Counted from the first letter of the stretch, positions 1 to 9,904 are shown. The stretch: DNA of 64,000 nucleotides from Amphibalanus amphitrite (GCF_019059575.1 NW_024881595.1:1054001-1118000); one strand, 5' to 3'. The notes: a model not told the origin generated them from the letters alone. Translations and numbers: made by a program.

Positions 1-2997
1 ATGGCAATGAAACGGCTCGAAGCCACGGAACGAAAACTCAAACGCAACCCCGACCTGGCCGGTGCGTATCGAGAAACATTGCAAGCCTACATACATGAAG
101 GACACGCACGAAAACTTACGCCCGAGGAAGCGTCACAGCACAAGGGACGGAGATGGTTCTTGCCGCACCATGCAGTCACCAACCCCAACAAACCGGGCAA
201 GGTGAGAGTGGTTTTCGATGCTGCGGCGAAATTTCAGGGCACGAGCCTGAATGACAAGCTGCTGACCGGACCAGACCTTCTGAAGAGCCTGCCGGGGGTG
301 CTAATGCGCTTCAGGGAGGAACCTATCGCCCTAACAGCAGACATCGAAAAGATGTACCATCAAGTCCGAGTGACCGAGGAAGACCAGCCTTCACTAAGTT
401 TCCTCTGGCGCGATTTAGACACAGCTAGACCGCCAGATGTCTACCAAATGCAAGTGGTTGTCTTTGGCGCCAAATCGTCCCCGGCAATGGCGAACTACGT
501 GCTCCAAATGACGGCCCAAGCTCACCAAGAGCAAGCAGCCCCGAACAGCGACGTGCATGCTGCTGTGGCCGCCGTTTTCACCAACTTCTACATGGATGAT
601 TTTCTGAAGTCGGAGAGAACACCAGAGACGGCCATAAAGATGCAACGGGAGCTATCGAAGCTCCTGGCCTCTGGCGGTTTCCGACTGACCAAGTGGCTGA
701 GCAACTCCAGGGAGGTTCTGGAAAGCATACCGGTATCGGAGCGAGCTCGAGGGAGCACGGACCTCGGCCTACAGCACCTCCCAGCGGAGAAGACCCTTGG
801 CGTTATCTGGGACAGCGAGAAAGATACTCTGAGCTTCCAAGTCACGACCACAGAGGCCCAAGCTACCAAACGGGAAGTCCTCAGACAGACAGCATCGGTC
901 TTCGACCCGCTGGGCATCGGCGCTCCATTCATCATCCGAGCCAAGATATTGCTACAGCACCTATGGACGCTGGACTTGAACTGGGACCAGGCACTGCCTG
1001 ATCCGGAGGAGAGGAAGTGGAGGCAGTGGCGTGAAGAGCTCCAACGGCTGAAAGAAGTCGCCGTGCCGCGCTGCCTCAAGCCAGTCGAAGGGAAAGTTGT
1101 CAGCAGCCAGTTCCACGCGTTCTGCGACGCGTCGGAAACTGCGTTTGGTGCGGTCATTTACCTCCGCACTTCGCTGACGAACGGTGATCACCACTGTTCA
1201 TTCGTCATGAGCAAAACGCGGGTGGCACCCCTGAAGCAGATGTCCATCGTGCGGCTGGAACTACAGGCCGCAGTGCTGGCGGCCAGGCTTATGGACACCG
1301 TGCTCAAGGAAGCAACAGTGGCGACGGAAGCGGTGACCTTCTGGTCTGACAGTAAGGTGGTGCTACAGTACGTCGCGAACGAAAGCCGAAGGTTTCATGT
1401 CTTCGTAGCCAACAGGGTGGCTGAAATTCATGACCTGACCAGAAAGGAGCAGTGGCGTCACGTGCCAGGGACGCTGAATCCTGCAGACGACTGCTCAAGA
1501 GGGCTGGCCGCGTCAGAGCTAACGCCAGACTGCAGATGGCTCCGCGGACCCAGATTTCTGTGGCAAGATGAGGAAGACTGGCCATCAAAGCAAGACGCGA
1601 GCCCGCTCAGAGCAGGACAGGAGGAAGTGAAGGAAGAGAAATTCGCTGGACTCACACTCCAACGACAGCCCATGCTACCAGACGCCACCAAGTTCTCGTG
1701 CTGGCTCAAGTACCGTCGAGTGGCGGCCTGGGTGAGACGTTTCACTCACAACGCAGCCATGCGCGCCTCAGACGCTGAAACGCGCCTCAGCGGACCTCTC
1801 AGTGCCCAAGAGCTCAGAGATGCCGAAATCTGGATCCTGAAACAGACGCAGAGGACAAGCTATCCGGAGGAAACTCGCAGTCTGGCGCTGGAGAAAGAGC
1901 TCCCTGGGAAGAGTGGTCTACTTCCGCTCTCACCATACCTCGACGACGATGGCCTGATGAGAGTTGGCGGGAGACTGGGAAACGCGTCAGTCTCAAAAGA
2001 TGCCCGACACCCGGTCATACTTCCCCCTCGAGGTGAAGTCACCCGCCTGGCCATTCTGCAGAAGCACAAGAACTGCGGTCACGCAGGCGTTGAGCAAACA
2101 TTGAACGAAACCAGGCAGAAGTACTGGGTCGTGAGGGGAAGAGCTGCCGTGAAACGACTCCTGCGAGGTTGTCCCACTTGCCGGCGGCTCAGAGCGCTCC
2201 CGAGGCCCCCACAAATGGCCAGCCTGCCTACAGCAAGGTTTGACACTGCTCGGCCATTCAGCAGTACGGGTGTTGACATGTTCGGGCCGCTATACGTGAA
2301 GCGATTCCGCAGGACTGAAAAGCGTTACGGACTGCTCGCAACATGCATGGCTACGAGAGCAATCCATCTGGAAGTGGTGCACAGCCTGGACACAGCCAGC
2401 TGTATCATGGCACTGCGGCGGTTCTTCGCAAGGCGAGGGAAACCATCAGTCATCTTCTCCGATAACGGGACCAACTTCGTGGGAAGTTGTCGCGAACTCA
2501 AGGCAGAGCTACGAGCCATGGAAAGGGAGATCGCAGAAAATCTCAGCGCCTTCGAAGTGGACTGGCATTTCAACCCCCCGGCTGCTAGCCACATGGGGGG
2601 AGTGTGGGAGAGGCTGATTCGATCGGTGAAGAGCACTCTGACGAAGGTGGTGGGTACACAGACGCTCACAGACGAAGTGCTGGTGACGGTGCTCACTGAA
2701 GTTGAGCACATGGTCAACAGTCGACCCCTGACCCACGTCAGCTCGGAGCCGCCAGACCCAGAGGTTCTGACGCAAAATCATGTTCTGCTCGGTGGCGCCT
2801 CGAAGCATCTCGCGCCAGGGCTCGTGAGAGACAGAGACATGCGCCGCCGACGCCGATGGAAGCATGTCCAAGCTGTGGCGGAACATGTGTGGAAGAGGTG
2901 GACAAGAGAGTACGTGCCGACTCTCATCCAGCGGAGCAAGTGGCGCAAAGAGCAGCGAAACCTGGAAGTCAGGGACATGGTGCTGATAGAAGAATGA
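1..2997 (+). CDS. BEL/Pao pol polyprotein (partial, 3'-disrupted)
   Basis: Open from base 1 for 998 codons; the first ATG is only the window edge, and the real polyprotein starts further upstream. The RT domain occupies about residues 50-260 with FYMDDF at 196-201 (Y197, D199, D200). A region of the Pao-specific type follows at about 290-330, then RNase H-like motifs (FCDASE, RLELQAAV, WSDSK) at about 375-460. The integrase has a zinc-binding region (CPTCRR at about 725-730) and catalytic D759, D821 and E870 (VDMFG, FSDNGTN, GGVWERL). The frame ends with TGA at 2995-2997 inside the terminal integrase-linked domain, earlier than the family's usual end. The catalytic cores look intact, so the damage is recent or confined to the C-terminus. 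Confidence 0.9.
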   Translation: MAMKRLEATERKLKRNPDLAGAYRETLQAYIHEGHARKLTPEEASQHKGRRWFLPHHAVTNPNKPGKVRVVFDAAAKFQGTSLNDKLLTGPDLLKSLPGVLMRFREEPIALTADIEKMYHQVRVTEEDQPSLSFLWRDLDTARPPDVYQMQVVVFGAKSSPAMANYVLQMTAQAHQEQAAPNSDVHAAVAAVFTNFYMDDFLKSERTPETAIKMQRELSKLLASGGFRLTKWLSNSREVLESIPVSERARGSTDLGLQHLPAEKTLGVIWDSEKDTLSFQVTTTEAQATKREVLRQTASVFDPLGIGAPFIIRAKILLQHLWTLDLNWDQALPDPEERKWRQWREELQRLKEVAVPRCLKPVEGKVVSSQFHAFCDASETAFGAVIYLRTSLTNGDHHCSFVMSKTRVAPLKQMSIVRLELQAAVLAARLMDTVLKEATVATEAVTFWSDSKVVLQYVANESRRFHVFVANRVAEIHDLTRKEQWRHVPGTLNPADDCSRGLAASELTPDCRWLRGPRFLWQDEEDWPSKQDASPLRAGQEEVKEEKFAGLTLQRQPMLPDATKFSCWLKYRRVAAWVRRFTHNAAMRASDAETRLSGPLSAQELRDAEIWILKQTQRTSYPEETRSLALEKELPGKSGLLPLSPYLDDDGLMRVGGRLGNASVSKDARHPVILPPRGEVTRLAILQKHKNCGHAGVEQTLNETRQKYWVVRGRAAVKRLLRGCPTCRRLRALPRPPQMASLPTARFDTARPFSSTGVDMFGPLYVKRFRRTEKRYGLLATCMATRAIHLEVVHSLDTASCIMALRRFFARRGKPSVIFSDNGTNFVGSCRELKAELRAMEREIAENLSAFEVDWHFNPPAASHMGGVWERLIRSVKSTLTKVVGTQTLTDEVLVTVLTEVEHMVNSRPLTHVSSEPPDPEVLTQNHVLLGGASKHLAPGLVRDRDMRRRRRWKHVQAVAEHVWKRWTREYVPTLIQRSKWRKEQRNLEVRDMVLIEE

Positions 2998-3194
2998 AAC
3001 ATGTCTCGGGGCTCGGGGCCATTGGCACGCATCCGCCACGTGTTTCCGGCAGCGGTGGTAGAGTCCGGTCGGCCGAGCTTCAAACGGCTATCGCGAAACT
3101 GCACACGCGACCAGCCACCAAAAGATCTGCTTCTGAGAAGAAGAATGCAAGTGAATCTGTGCAGACGGGGAGAAGGAGGATGTCGAGAAGATGA
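2998..3194 (+). pseudogene. Decayed C-terminal tail of BEL/Pao pol
   Basis: Directly after the TGA at 2995-2997 the same frame still encodes the conserved GPLARIRHVFP-type block of the BEL/Pao C-terminal domain (3016-3048). Similarity then continues in the frame one base back (ELQTA, KLHTRPATK; about 3050-3125). So the domain is broken by an in-frame stop and a one-base indel around 3045-3055. This is read as ordinary decay of a retroelement, not as a separate gene. Confidence 0.7.
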
Positions 3195-3461
3195 AGGAAG
3201 ACGAAGAAGGAAGAAGACGATGAAGTAGAGGACCACAAGTGAATTGAAGCTGAGAACGAGACGAATCGAGAGGAGAAAAGTCAACGCATGGCGAGCGAGC
3301 GCCGTGTTGGTCGGCCTGGTCTGGCTTGGCTTATTCGCTCGGCAAATGTCTGATGTCTATGTGTGCCGCTTACTAGTGAGTAGTCATAGGAATAGCGTGT
3401 GAGAAGTTTGTCGGTCATTTGTGTGTGTTCGGAACGTACGACCGAACACAGGGGGGAGTGA

Positions 3462-4519
3462 TGTTGCCGACAAACTAGGCAAATGTCGCGCCGCTGATGC
3501 CGAGACGAGCCGCCGCCGCGCCGCCCGTCACCCCGCCTCGCCGGTCCCGCCGCCGAGCCGGGCCGCCGCCCGCCCAGCGGCCACCTGTCGCCGCGCATAG
3601 CTTTTTTCTGAGACAGAAGCAATGGGCCGTATCGACGCCGCGAACGGCGTCCCCCTGTGACCCTGCGACCCGGCTGACCTGTCACCTGTTCCGAATGGGG
3701 CCGGCGGGGCCCTGGGCCTGGGAACTGGAAGGGTGTGTGAGGGGACGCGGCGTGCCGGCCGCCTTTTTTGTGCTCTGCGTCACGACCCCTGTATCGAGTG
3801 ACATTTTGGCCACGTATTTGAACCGATACCGGGCTCTGCTCGGTCTCACTTCACTGTTAGTCGCCGACGAGTTCACTTCGCTCTCAAACGTGGACGGCGG
3901 CGCTCTACTGCCGCTCACGTCTAACTTTTCTAACAACTGTGTCTGTGCTGTACTGCTGCCATCTCGCCGTCTTCGGTCAATAGCGAACTCTTCTATTTAG
4001 AAGACTGTGTTTAAGTGGTGGTGGTGTGAGTGAAACCGAAGTGGCGAGTGGAGGAAAGGAGAGCGGCGCGCAGCTCACAGTTTTCACGGTGGCCGGGTCT
4101 ATTCACTATTCCTATCAATCCTCTGTCATCCTACATAATATGCATGCCGCGAGGTGTGCTCCTTATGCGCTCTGAGACGGGCGCTGTTGAACGACCCAAC
4201 ATGCATGCCGCGAGGTGTGCACCTTATGCGCTCTGAGACGGGCGCTGTTGCACGACCCAACATGCATGCCGCGGGGTGTGCTCCTTATGCGCTCTGAGAC
4301 GGGCGCTGTTGAACGACCCAACATGCATGCCGCGAGGTGTGCTCCTTGTGCGCTCTGAGACGGGCGCTGTTGAACCTTGATCCGTAAATTATTCATCTGT
4401 GTTTATTTATTTACCGATTAGATACTTCCCTTCTTCATTATTCGTTCACTGCCTCTATTAATCCTACATCCTCTCACAATTTCCCCCGGCCGCCAACCCG
4501 AATGCTGCGAGACGTAACA
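3462..4519 (+). repeat. Likely 3' LTR of the BEL/Pao element
   Basis: It begins TGTTGCCGAC right after a purine-rich tract (AGGGGGGAGTGA, about 3450-3461), the position expected of a 3' LTR. The proposed end is GACGTAACA at 4519: TGTT at one end and AACA at the other are the usual short inverted termini. The matching 5' LTR is outside the window, so neither the end nor a target-site duplication can be confirmed. The 5' half is very GC-rich and the 3' part carries a four-copy 61-bp tandem repeat. Open frames through it (for example 3497-4000) have no recognisable protein similarity. Confidence 0.55.
4141..4376 (+). repeat. 61-bp tandem repeat, four copies
   Basis: TGCATGCCGCGAGGTGTG recurs at 4141, 4202, 4263 and 4324, exactly 61 bases apart; the fourth copy is cut short. 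Copies differ at only a few positions, so the array is recent. It lies in the 3' part of the proposed BEL/Pao LTR, where tandem repeats can change promoter or enhancer copy number. Confidence 0.95.
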
Positions 4520-4710
4520 AACACTATACAGTCCACACAAGAAAGCCAGAGACGTCCGCAACAGGAACGCTAAGATGCACCTTTTGTTGCGCAATTAAGC
4601 GTGACTATGGTGAGCGTTGGGTGTGGGACACAGCATTAAACTATGTCACTCAGCCCGTGTAATGCGGCACAGCCTACCACTCCAGGCAACTGCTTCCTGT
4701 GAAAAGTGGA

Positions 4711-4757
4711 ACCATAGACCTCTGTACCTACACCACAGGTGTACAGAGGTCTATGGT
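4711..4757. repeat. Perfect 17-bp-stem hairpin
   Basis: Bases 4711-4727 and 4741-4757 are exact reverse complements (ACCATAGACCTCTGTAC) around a 13-base loop. It lies between the BEL/Pao LTR and the next exon, so in an intron. The stem is shorter than a normal microRNA precursor; a transposon relic is more likely. Confidence 0.8.
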
Positions 4758-4990
4758 GGAACATTATTCTGCAGTCAACTGTACGGTGGATCTCGGTTCT
4801 TAGCGAACAATTTCGGGCTCAGGTTATGCAGATAATGCACAAATAGGTATATTATTGTCGATAATCAAATAACTCAGATACGGGTAATTTGTTTGGCTTT
4901 AAAGAGATATTTAACTATTGCTATCGTCCGTCTTTACCTTTCTGTCCTGGGACGTGACACAACTGAAGCACGCATTTTCACCATTTTCAG

Positions 4991-5613
4991 GAAGCGCGTG
5001 GAGGTGATCTTTGACGACCTGACCCCGGGTCAGAGTTACGTGGTGCGCGCCATGGTTCGTCCAGATAAGGGCCGGTTCATCCCGTACAGCCTGAGTCAGG
5101 TCAGTGAGCGACTATAAACTGAGGATCGGGACGACATATGTGGACGTTAAATATGGACGTCAGACGGCAGATCATTTTTTTTTTTTGCAAGCATTTTGAA
5201 AGAAGCCTCAATTTATCAATTGTTGCACATGCTTCAGAGACTTCCACAAGCTTAGTTCGTTCGGTTTTATTGTATGTGTATACATGTGATCGTTTGACCA
5301 TAAATCGATTACTGACCGTTATGCATAAACACAGTTACTCCACGATATTTTTATTGTCATGAATTCCACCGTAGCCGAAACTGACCATTTCATTTTCCTT
5401 ACGTTTCACCAGGTGACGCTGCCGCCGTGTTCAGACGAGGTGCCGAACGAGTTGACGGAGGACAACATCGCTGGCCTGCAGCCAATCGGAGCGCAGGGAT
5501 CCGGCACCAGGACGAGCGCTGAACAGACGGGCTCGTCGCGGCCGGCCTCGGCCGACTCCCGCGCCGAAGCGGCGGAGGAGACCAATAATGAGCTCACTGA
5601 CTGGACTCCGTGA
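4991..5613 (+). CDS. 3' end of an FN3-like-domain gene (last two exons)
   Basis: Two coding exons are supported. Exon 4991-5099 follows CCATTTTCAG and ends at a GTCAGT donor; exon 5413-5613 follows TTTCACCAG and ends in TGA. Codon phases join correctly (the first exon enters with two bases supplied from upstream and leaves in phase 0). The first exon encodes LTPGQSYVVRAMV, which resembles the F and G strands of a fibronectin type III domain (L-x-P-G-x-x-Y-x-V-R). The last exon encodes a 66-residue Ser/Thr/Glu/Ala-rich tail ending DWTP, with no membrane segment. Upstream exons must lie left of the BEL/Pao element. The protein is not identified; a receptor or adhesion protein with FN3 repeats is one possibility, the domain call resting on a short match. 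Confidence 0.65.
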
Positions 5614-5984
5614 CCGGTGCAGCAAGGGCGGCACTGCTCGGAGTTCCCACGTACTGGAGCAATGTGAGACATACTCCGAGACGAGCAGGTCGAAGGCAGT
5701 GGATCCTGTTCGAGGGTCGAGAGTGTTGAGTAATGTACATATATCTGATCAAACCGAGGGCCTTTTCTAGCCTGTTACACAGATCGCGAGCCAGCGATTA
5801 GTAAGTAGGTACCGTAGCCATATAGTAACTACTGTATTGTGGATTCAAATGAGATGCGTTAACTGCTAACTCGTCTTGAATAGATGAAGAATTTCTTCTC
5901 CAGAAAATGTTGAGCGTCTTAGCAATGTCCCGTAGCGCCTGTAAACATGTCATTGTACCATTTGTATAATGAACTCATTTTCTT

Positions 5985-5990
5985 AATAAA
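5985..5990 (+). terminator. Polyadenylation signal AATAAA
   Basis: Canonical AATAAA, 372 bases after the stop codon of the FN3-like gene, with no later coding exon on this strand before it. It gives a 3' UTR of roughly 400 bases. Confidence 0.7.
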
Positions 5991-6149
5991 GACGGCAAAA
6001 CTCAACGAGACATCTTTATAAGCTTTTGACATGAGTAGTACCTAAGACTGATCGCCATGCTCTCGTGACAATACTACAAAGCTATGTACTCAACTACATT
6101 CAATTAATTTCGACTTCACCACCATAAAATATGCATAAGAGCGACTGGA

Positions 6150-6290
6150 GCATCTCGGTGACGCAGAACCATGTGCTCAGCACCAATCAGCGGTGCTCTG
6201 TTCTGAGCACCGGAGCACGTGCTCGGGAACCGGAGCACAGTGCTTGGTGCACCGGAGCACGGCTCTCTTCGCTGAAGACGCTGGAGCTCG
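6150..6290. repeat. Cluster of GGAGCAC / GTGCTC motifs
   Basis: GGAGCAC or its complement GTGCTC appears many times, three of them inside ACCGGAGCAC blocks about 20-25 bases apart. Neighbouring copies in opposite orientation can pair into small hairpins. No function is recognised. Confidence 0.5.
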
Positions 6291-6661
6291 GTGGATTGAA
6301 AACGTTCATGCACTCAAAACTTTTTTACTACCTCCTGGAGAGTTCATTTTCATCAAACCCGCAAGATAATAGTATATTGAAAGGGTAACTCGCTGCTACC
6401 ATTATGTGCATAGTAACGGTACGTGGTAAATATGAACTTATTCGCCAGCGAAGAGTATTATTACCATGTAAATATCAATATTACTCTCGCGATCCAGAAC
6501 ATCACGAAAACTCTTTCCTCCTGGGTATCGTGACTCGGGTACAGATAGTCGTTTCATGCGTGGATCTTGTTTACCCTCGTGAAGATGATATTTGAAATGG
6601 AAACAATCAGCCAATCAGAAACGAGATCGGCCGTTTGCGGTTTGAAGGCCGCGCGCATCTG

Positions 6662-6695
6662 TCAGTTTTCGGCCGTTGGTCTCCGAGAGCGGATG
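6662..6695 (+). promoter_or_regulatory. Candidate TATA-less promoter: Inr + DPE
   Basis: TCAGTT at 6662-6667 matches the arthropod initiator TCA(+1)KTY with A+1 at 6664. GGATG at 6691-6695 falls exactly at +28 to +32 and matches the downstream promoter element RGWYV. The following GC-rich sequence ends in a GTAAGT splice donor at 6785, as expected of a noncoding first exon. Which gene it serves is unknown; the next plus-strand gene is the mannosidase at 19.7 kb. Confidence 0.5.
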
Positions 6696-6784
6696 TGAGC
6701 AGTGTCGGTGCCGCGCGGCGTGGCCGTTGGTGATTGTGCTTGTGTGTTGTTCATCGCCTATAGAGCCTCTGTGGACATTTTATT
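6664..6784 (+). other. Candidate 5' noncoding exon
   Basis: A 121-base GC-rich, G/T-rich segment starting at the Inr A and ending TTATT|GTAAGTACC. It has no long open frame. Inferred as the first, untranslated exon of a downstream gene or of a noncoding RNA. The mannosidase is a candidate because its ATG-bearing exon begins at a splice acceptor (19661) and therefore needs an upstream exon. Confidence 0.4.
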
Positions 6785-7264
6785 GTAAGTACCTATGTGC
6801 TAGAGCATTGCGTGCCGTTGAGTGGTGCTAATTTGACCTGGTTAACAGGACCCCGTGCACGGCCACGTGGCCTAGTGTTGTGAGTACGTACATTAATTTT
6901 GTTGTGATGCTACAAGTTTATGCATTTTGTTGGTGACTTTGAAAAAGCCTTGCACTGTAGTGATCCAGTCTCATTATCTCACGCAGACGGGCGACCACCC
7001 AGGAACGCCGTCGCTCACTTCAAATATTGTGCGCTCTGCCTAATCCAATATGAGGGCGCTGAATGTCTTGTATTCATATTCAAATTGCATTCAAGTTGTA
7101 TCGTGCAGTGTTTATTTACCGCTTGTGCATTGCTGAACGCTTTGTATAAATTTGTATGAATAAGTGAAGAGTCTCACAATGTTCATGGTTGGTGTGCCCC
7201 TCGTATTGTTTGTACGGAAGCCAAATATACCTACATTGTTGCTCTTGAAACATTTTTTTTTTTT

Positions 7265-7720
7265 AGTTGGTGAGCTCCGGTTAACAGAAGCTTCGTGAAG
7301 CTTCTGAAGGAAGCGTCTGTGGGTCTGTTACCATCCTCTGGGGGGTTTACACTAAAGGAAAGAGTAAACATTACCATGTGACAAAGGGTAGGCCATAAGA
7401 ATATACTCTCTGTAGGAGGGTAAAGCACAGAGTAGATGATACGTTACTCCCTAAAAAAGGGTTCCGTTAAAGATTTACCCTTTCAAAGAGTGTAACCCAA
7501 AAAATGTTACACTCTAGACAAGAGTAAATCAAAAGAGTTTACCATTCAGAAGATGGTAAAAAACGTCTGTGTGTCATGTTACCCCTCCCTGGCGAGTTTA
7601 CTCTTCATGAAAGAGTAAAATTTACCATCTGGAAGGTGGTAAAAAACGTCTGTGTGTCAAGCTACCATGCTATGGCGGGTTTACCCTTCAGGAAATGGTA
7701 AAAAAGTTTTCAGTGTGGTC
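7265..7720. repeat. Foldback-rich repeat with 83-bp units
   Basis: CGTCTGTGTGTCA followed by TTACC and GTTTACYCTTCA recurs with an 83-base period at 7564 and 7647, with a diverged copy at about 7309. Units contain small hairpins, for example TTTACTCTT/AAGAGTAAA and TTACC/GGTAA. The whole block is dominated by GGTAAA/TTTACC words on both strands. It looks like a degenerate non-autonomous mobile element; no target duplication was found. Confidence 0.6.
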
Positions 7721-8787
7721 CGCCGACAGACCGTTTCCTGACCAGAATCGGTGACCGGAACGGTCGGCCAGGCGGACCGCGTGCTCGCACCGCAGCGCGT
7801 TACGAGTTCCGCGTCACAGTCACAGTACGCACAGAGCGTGCCATTATGCGTAATGATGGCACGCATAATGGCACACATAATGATGGCTTTTCTGTAAGAA
7901 TCAGGATGCTTTGATTATAGTCGAGGCTGGTCTTGACATCTACTTTTATATCTATGTTACCTACATGCTGGCAGGCAATGGACGATGGACATTAGGCAAT
8001 AAATATGCCCCAAAGTGCATCCATCCTAGGCAGCACATTGCAAATTGTTTTAAAGTGTAAGCGGCGAAGAGGATAGAGACGGCATGGTCCTAGATAATAT
8101 TACATCGTCTCCACGATTCTGCCTTACCTAGTCTGACAATAACCGCCCTGATTGTCTTCTCCCGTCAATGGCGGCGATTCTGCCCGTGTCGGCCGTTTCA
8201 CAAACACAAAGGACACGCACCGAATAGATCAGAGCCAGCTGGACGTGGCCAGCACGAAGCTCCCAGGAGGCGCCGTGTGCGGGGGCCTCCCAGCCGACCG
8301 CAGCCGGGACGTGCGGCCGCTGCACCGGTCGCGGCACTCCGCCGCCATTGTTCGGGCCGTGAATCCTGTCCGGGTCCGCCGGGCGAGGACCGGCGCACGC
8401 AGCCGCGAGACGCACCGTGTAGGCCTTTTCTCTCAGAGCGTGAAGACACGATTTCGCGGAACGCTTGGTCACATGACGTTGCGGCGGCTGCATCCTTTGT
8501 TGGTGCGTACCTATAAATTAATCTATGAGCGTATTAGTGGTTTTTATGTAGCCTGCGTGGTGGTTCTAAATGAAGCACGCTTAGCGATCCCAGTAATAGC
8601 CAACGTGATGGTAGTGCAATGACTTGCACCACAGTCTGCGACTCTGCACTGAGTCGTGTCAAATTAATTGGTTCACTGAATTCGCAGACATATATCACGG
8701 GGTCGTGAATAATTTGTTTGCTGTTACAGTCACCCTTCTCGTCTTACCTAAATAAGGGAATGGATCACTTGCATACCTGATATCACT

Positions 8788-8943
8788 AATGACCCAATAC
8801 CTACCACCCCGCAATGGAAATCAGTTCGGCATACCCTAACCCCAATTCCACGAAGAGCAGCGGAGGTTACCAGAAGTCGTCGGCCAAAGTGGGACACAAT
8901 TCCGCCGGAGGCGCGACGTCCGCCTGTCCTCCGCGGCGGACAG
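8788..8943. repeat. Diverged direct repeat, copy A
   Basis: Shares blocks such as ATTCCACGAAGAG, CAGTTCGGC and GCCTGTCCTCC in the same order with 9748-9904 (copy B), about 960 bases away. The two minus-strand translations are also similar (FGRR and LRGI blocks), so this may be a remnant of a repeat with a former coding region. Divergence is substantial. Confidence 0.6.
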
Positions 8944-9133
8944 GCCGCCGCCACGCACCCGGCGGATTAGAAATGGAACACGCCCCGTCGCGTTCCTTCC
9001 AGTTCGGCTCACGTACTCAGTGCTCACGTGTACCATAGGGTTAAGTTAACATGGAAAACAGCAAAAAATGGTGATACGGCGAGAATCGGCCTGGGGTGCT
9101 CACTTCCCGGGACATGGGGTCATGGGTATATAC

Positions 9134-9377
9134 TAGTGATGTCAATTACGGAAAATCGGAATACCGATACCAAACCAAATATGAACCAAAACCTTGGGGA
9201 ACTACCGAAACCAAACCAACTTGGGAACATGAGGGAAATACCAACTTTTTACCGATTTCTTAGCCTCTTATACATAAATGAGGGCTCATGATACCAACAA
9301 AATACCATTAGGATTGAAATACCAAATGCCAAGTTGGTATCGGTTACCAAAAAGTTGGTATCCGATTGACATCTCTA
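9134..9377. mobile_element. hAT-type MITE with 8-bp TSD
   Basis: A 244-bp element with imperfect terminal inverted repeats (TAGTGATGTCAAT at the left, TAGAGATGTCAAT read inward from the right) flanked on both sides by the identical 8-bp duplication GTATATAC (9126-9133 and 9378-9385). The interior is rich in ACCAA/TTGGT words. It has no coding capacity. An 8-bp TSD with a TAG-type terminus is the hAT pattern. Confidence 0.88.
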
Positions 9378-9747
9378 GTATATACCTATAACTCGGCGAC
9401 ATATCAGTGGGTCTCAGCAGTACGCGGTTGCCACCGGCGGATAGACGATAGAGGACAGACGGAGCTAGCGAATCAATGTGGCAAATGGCATAGTGCCACA
9501 AGCAAACCATTACCAATAGTTTCTTTTGCGAAGAAAGCAGAATGTACTTATACCTTTATATGTACTTATATCAATATCCATGTATCCTATACCTATGGTA
9601 TATGGAGCACCTTATGCCGCTAAGGGCGCTAAGGTTGACTTCTGCCGATCATTTCCAATTAGAAGTAATCAGTACCTTTTCAGTAGGTTCCAGACAGCCA
9701 GCCTGCACAACACACATGAGCCGCTGCACTGGCCCCGCTCTTTACAT

Positions 9748-9904
9748 GTTTTCACCCAATTACCTACCACCTCGCTATTAAAACCAGTTCGGCGTATATA
9801 CCTACCAAGCCAGATTCCACGAAGAGAATGAGGGTTTGTTAGAAATCGGCGGCCGAAGTGAACGCGACCTGAACCGCCGGGGGCGTGGCGTCGGCCTGTC
9901 CTCC
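9748..9904. repeat. Diverged direct repeat, copy B
   Basis: Partner of 8788-8943, see there. This copy ends only about 45 bases before the GC-rich candidate 5' exon that begins near 9950, so the duplicated segment may carry promoter-proximal sequence. Minus-strand translation again shows FGRR and LRGI blocks. Confidence 0.6.

Larger units (their letters stand above)
1..4519 (+). mobile_element. BEL/Pao LTR retrotransposon, 3' part (pol + 3' LTR)
   Basis: The window opens inside an LTR retrotransposon. Visible in order are reverse transcriptase, Pao-type peptidase-like/RNase H and integrase regions (1-2997), a decayed tail (2998-3194), a purine-rich tract at about 3450-3461 and a likely 3' LTR from 3462. 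The order RT, RNase H, integrase with an extended C-terminal domain, and the FYMDDF active-site box, are typical of BEL/Pao. The 5' LTR, gag and protease lie off the left edge. The element has the same orientation as the host gene whose last exons follow at 4991, so it lies in an intron of that gene. It is defective: an in-frame stop and a one-base frameshift fall in the last pol domain. Family is firm; the 3' boundary is inferred. Confidence 0.85.

Noticed and set aside
3497-4000. 167-codon plus-strand frame after the BEL/Pao pol
   Set aside because: Lies in the GC-rich 5' part of the proposed LTR, has no domain similarity and overlaps equally long minus-strand frames.
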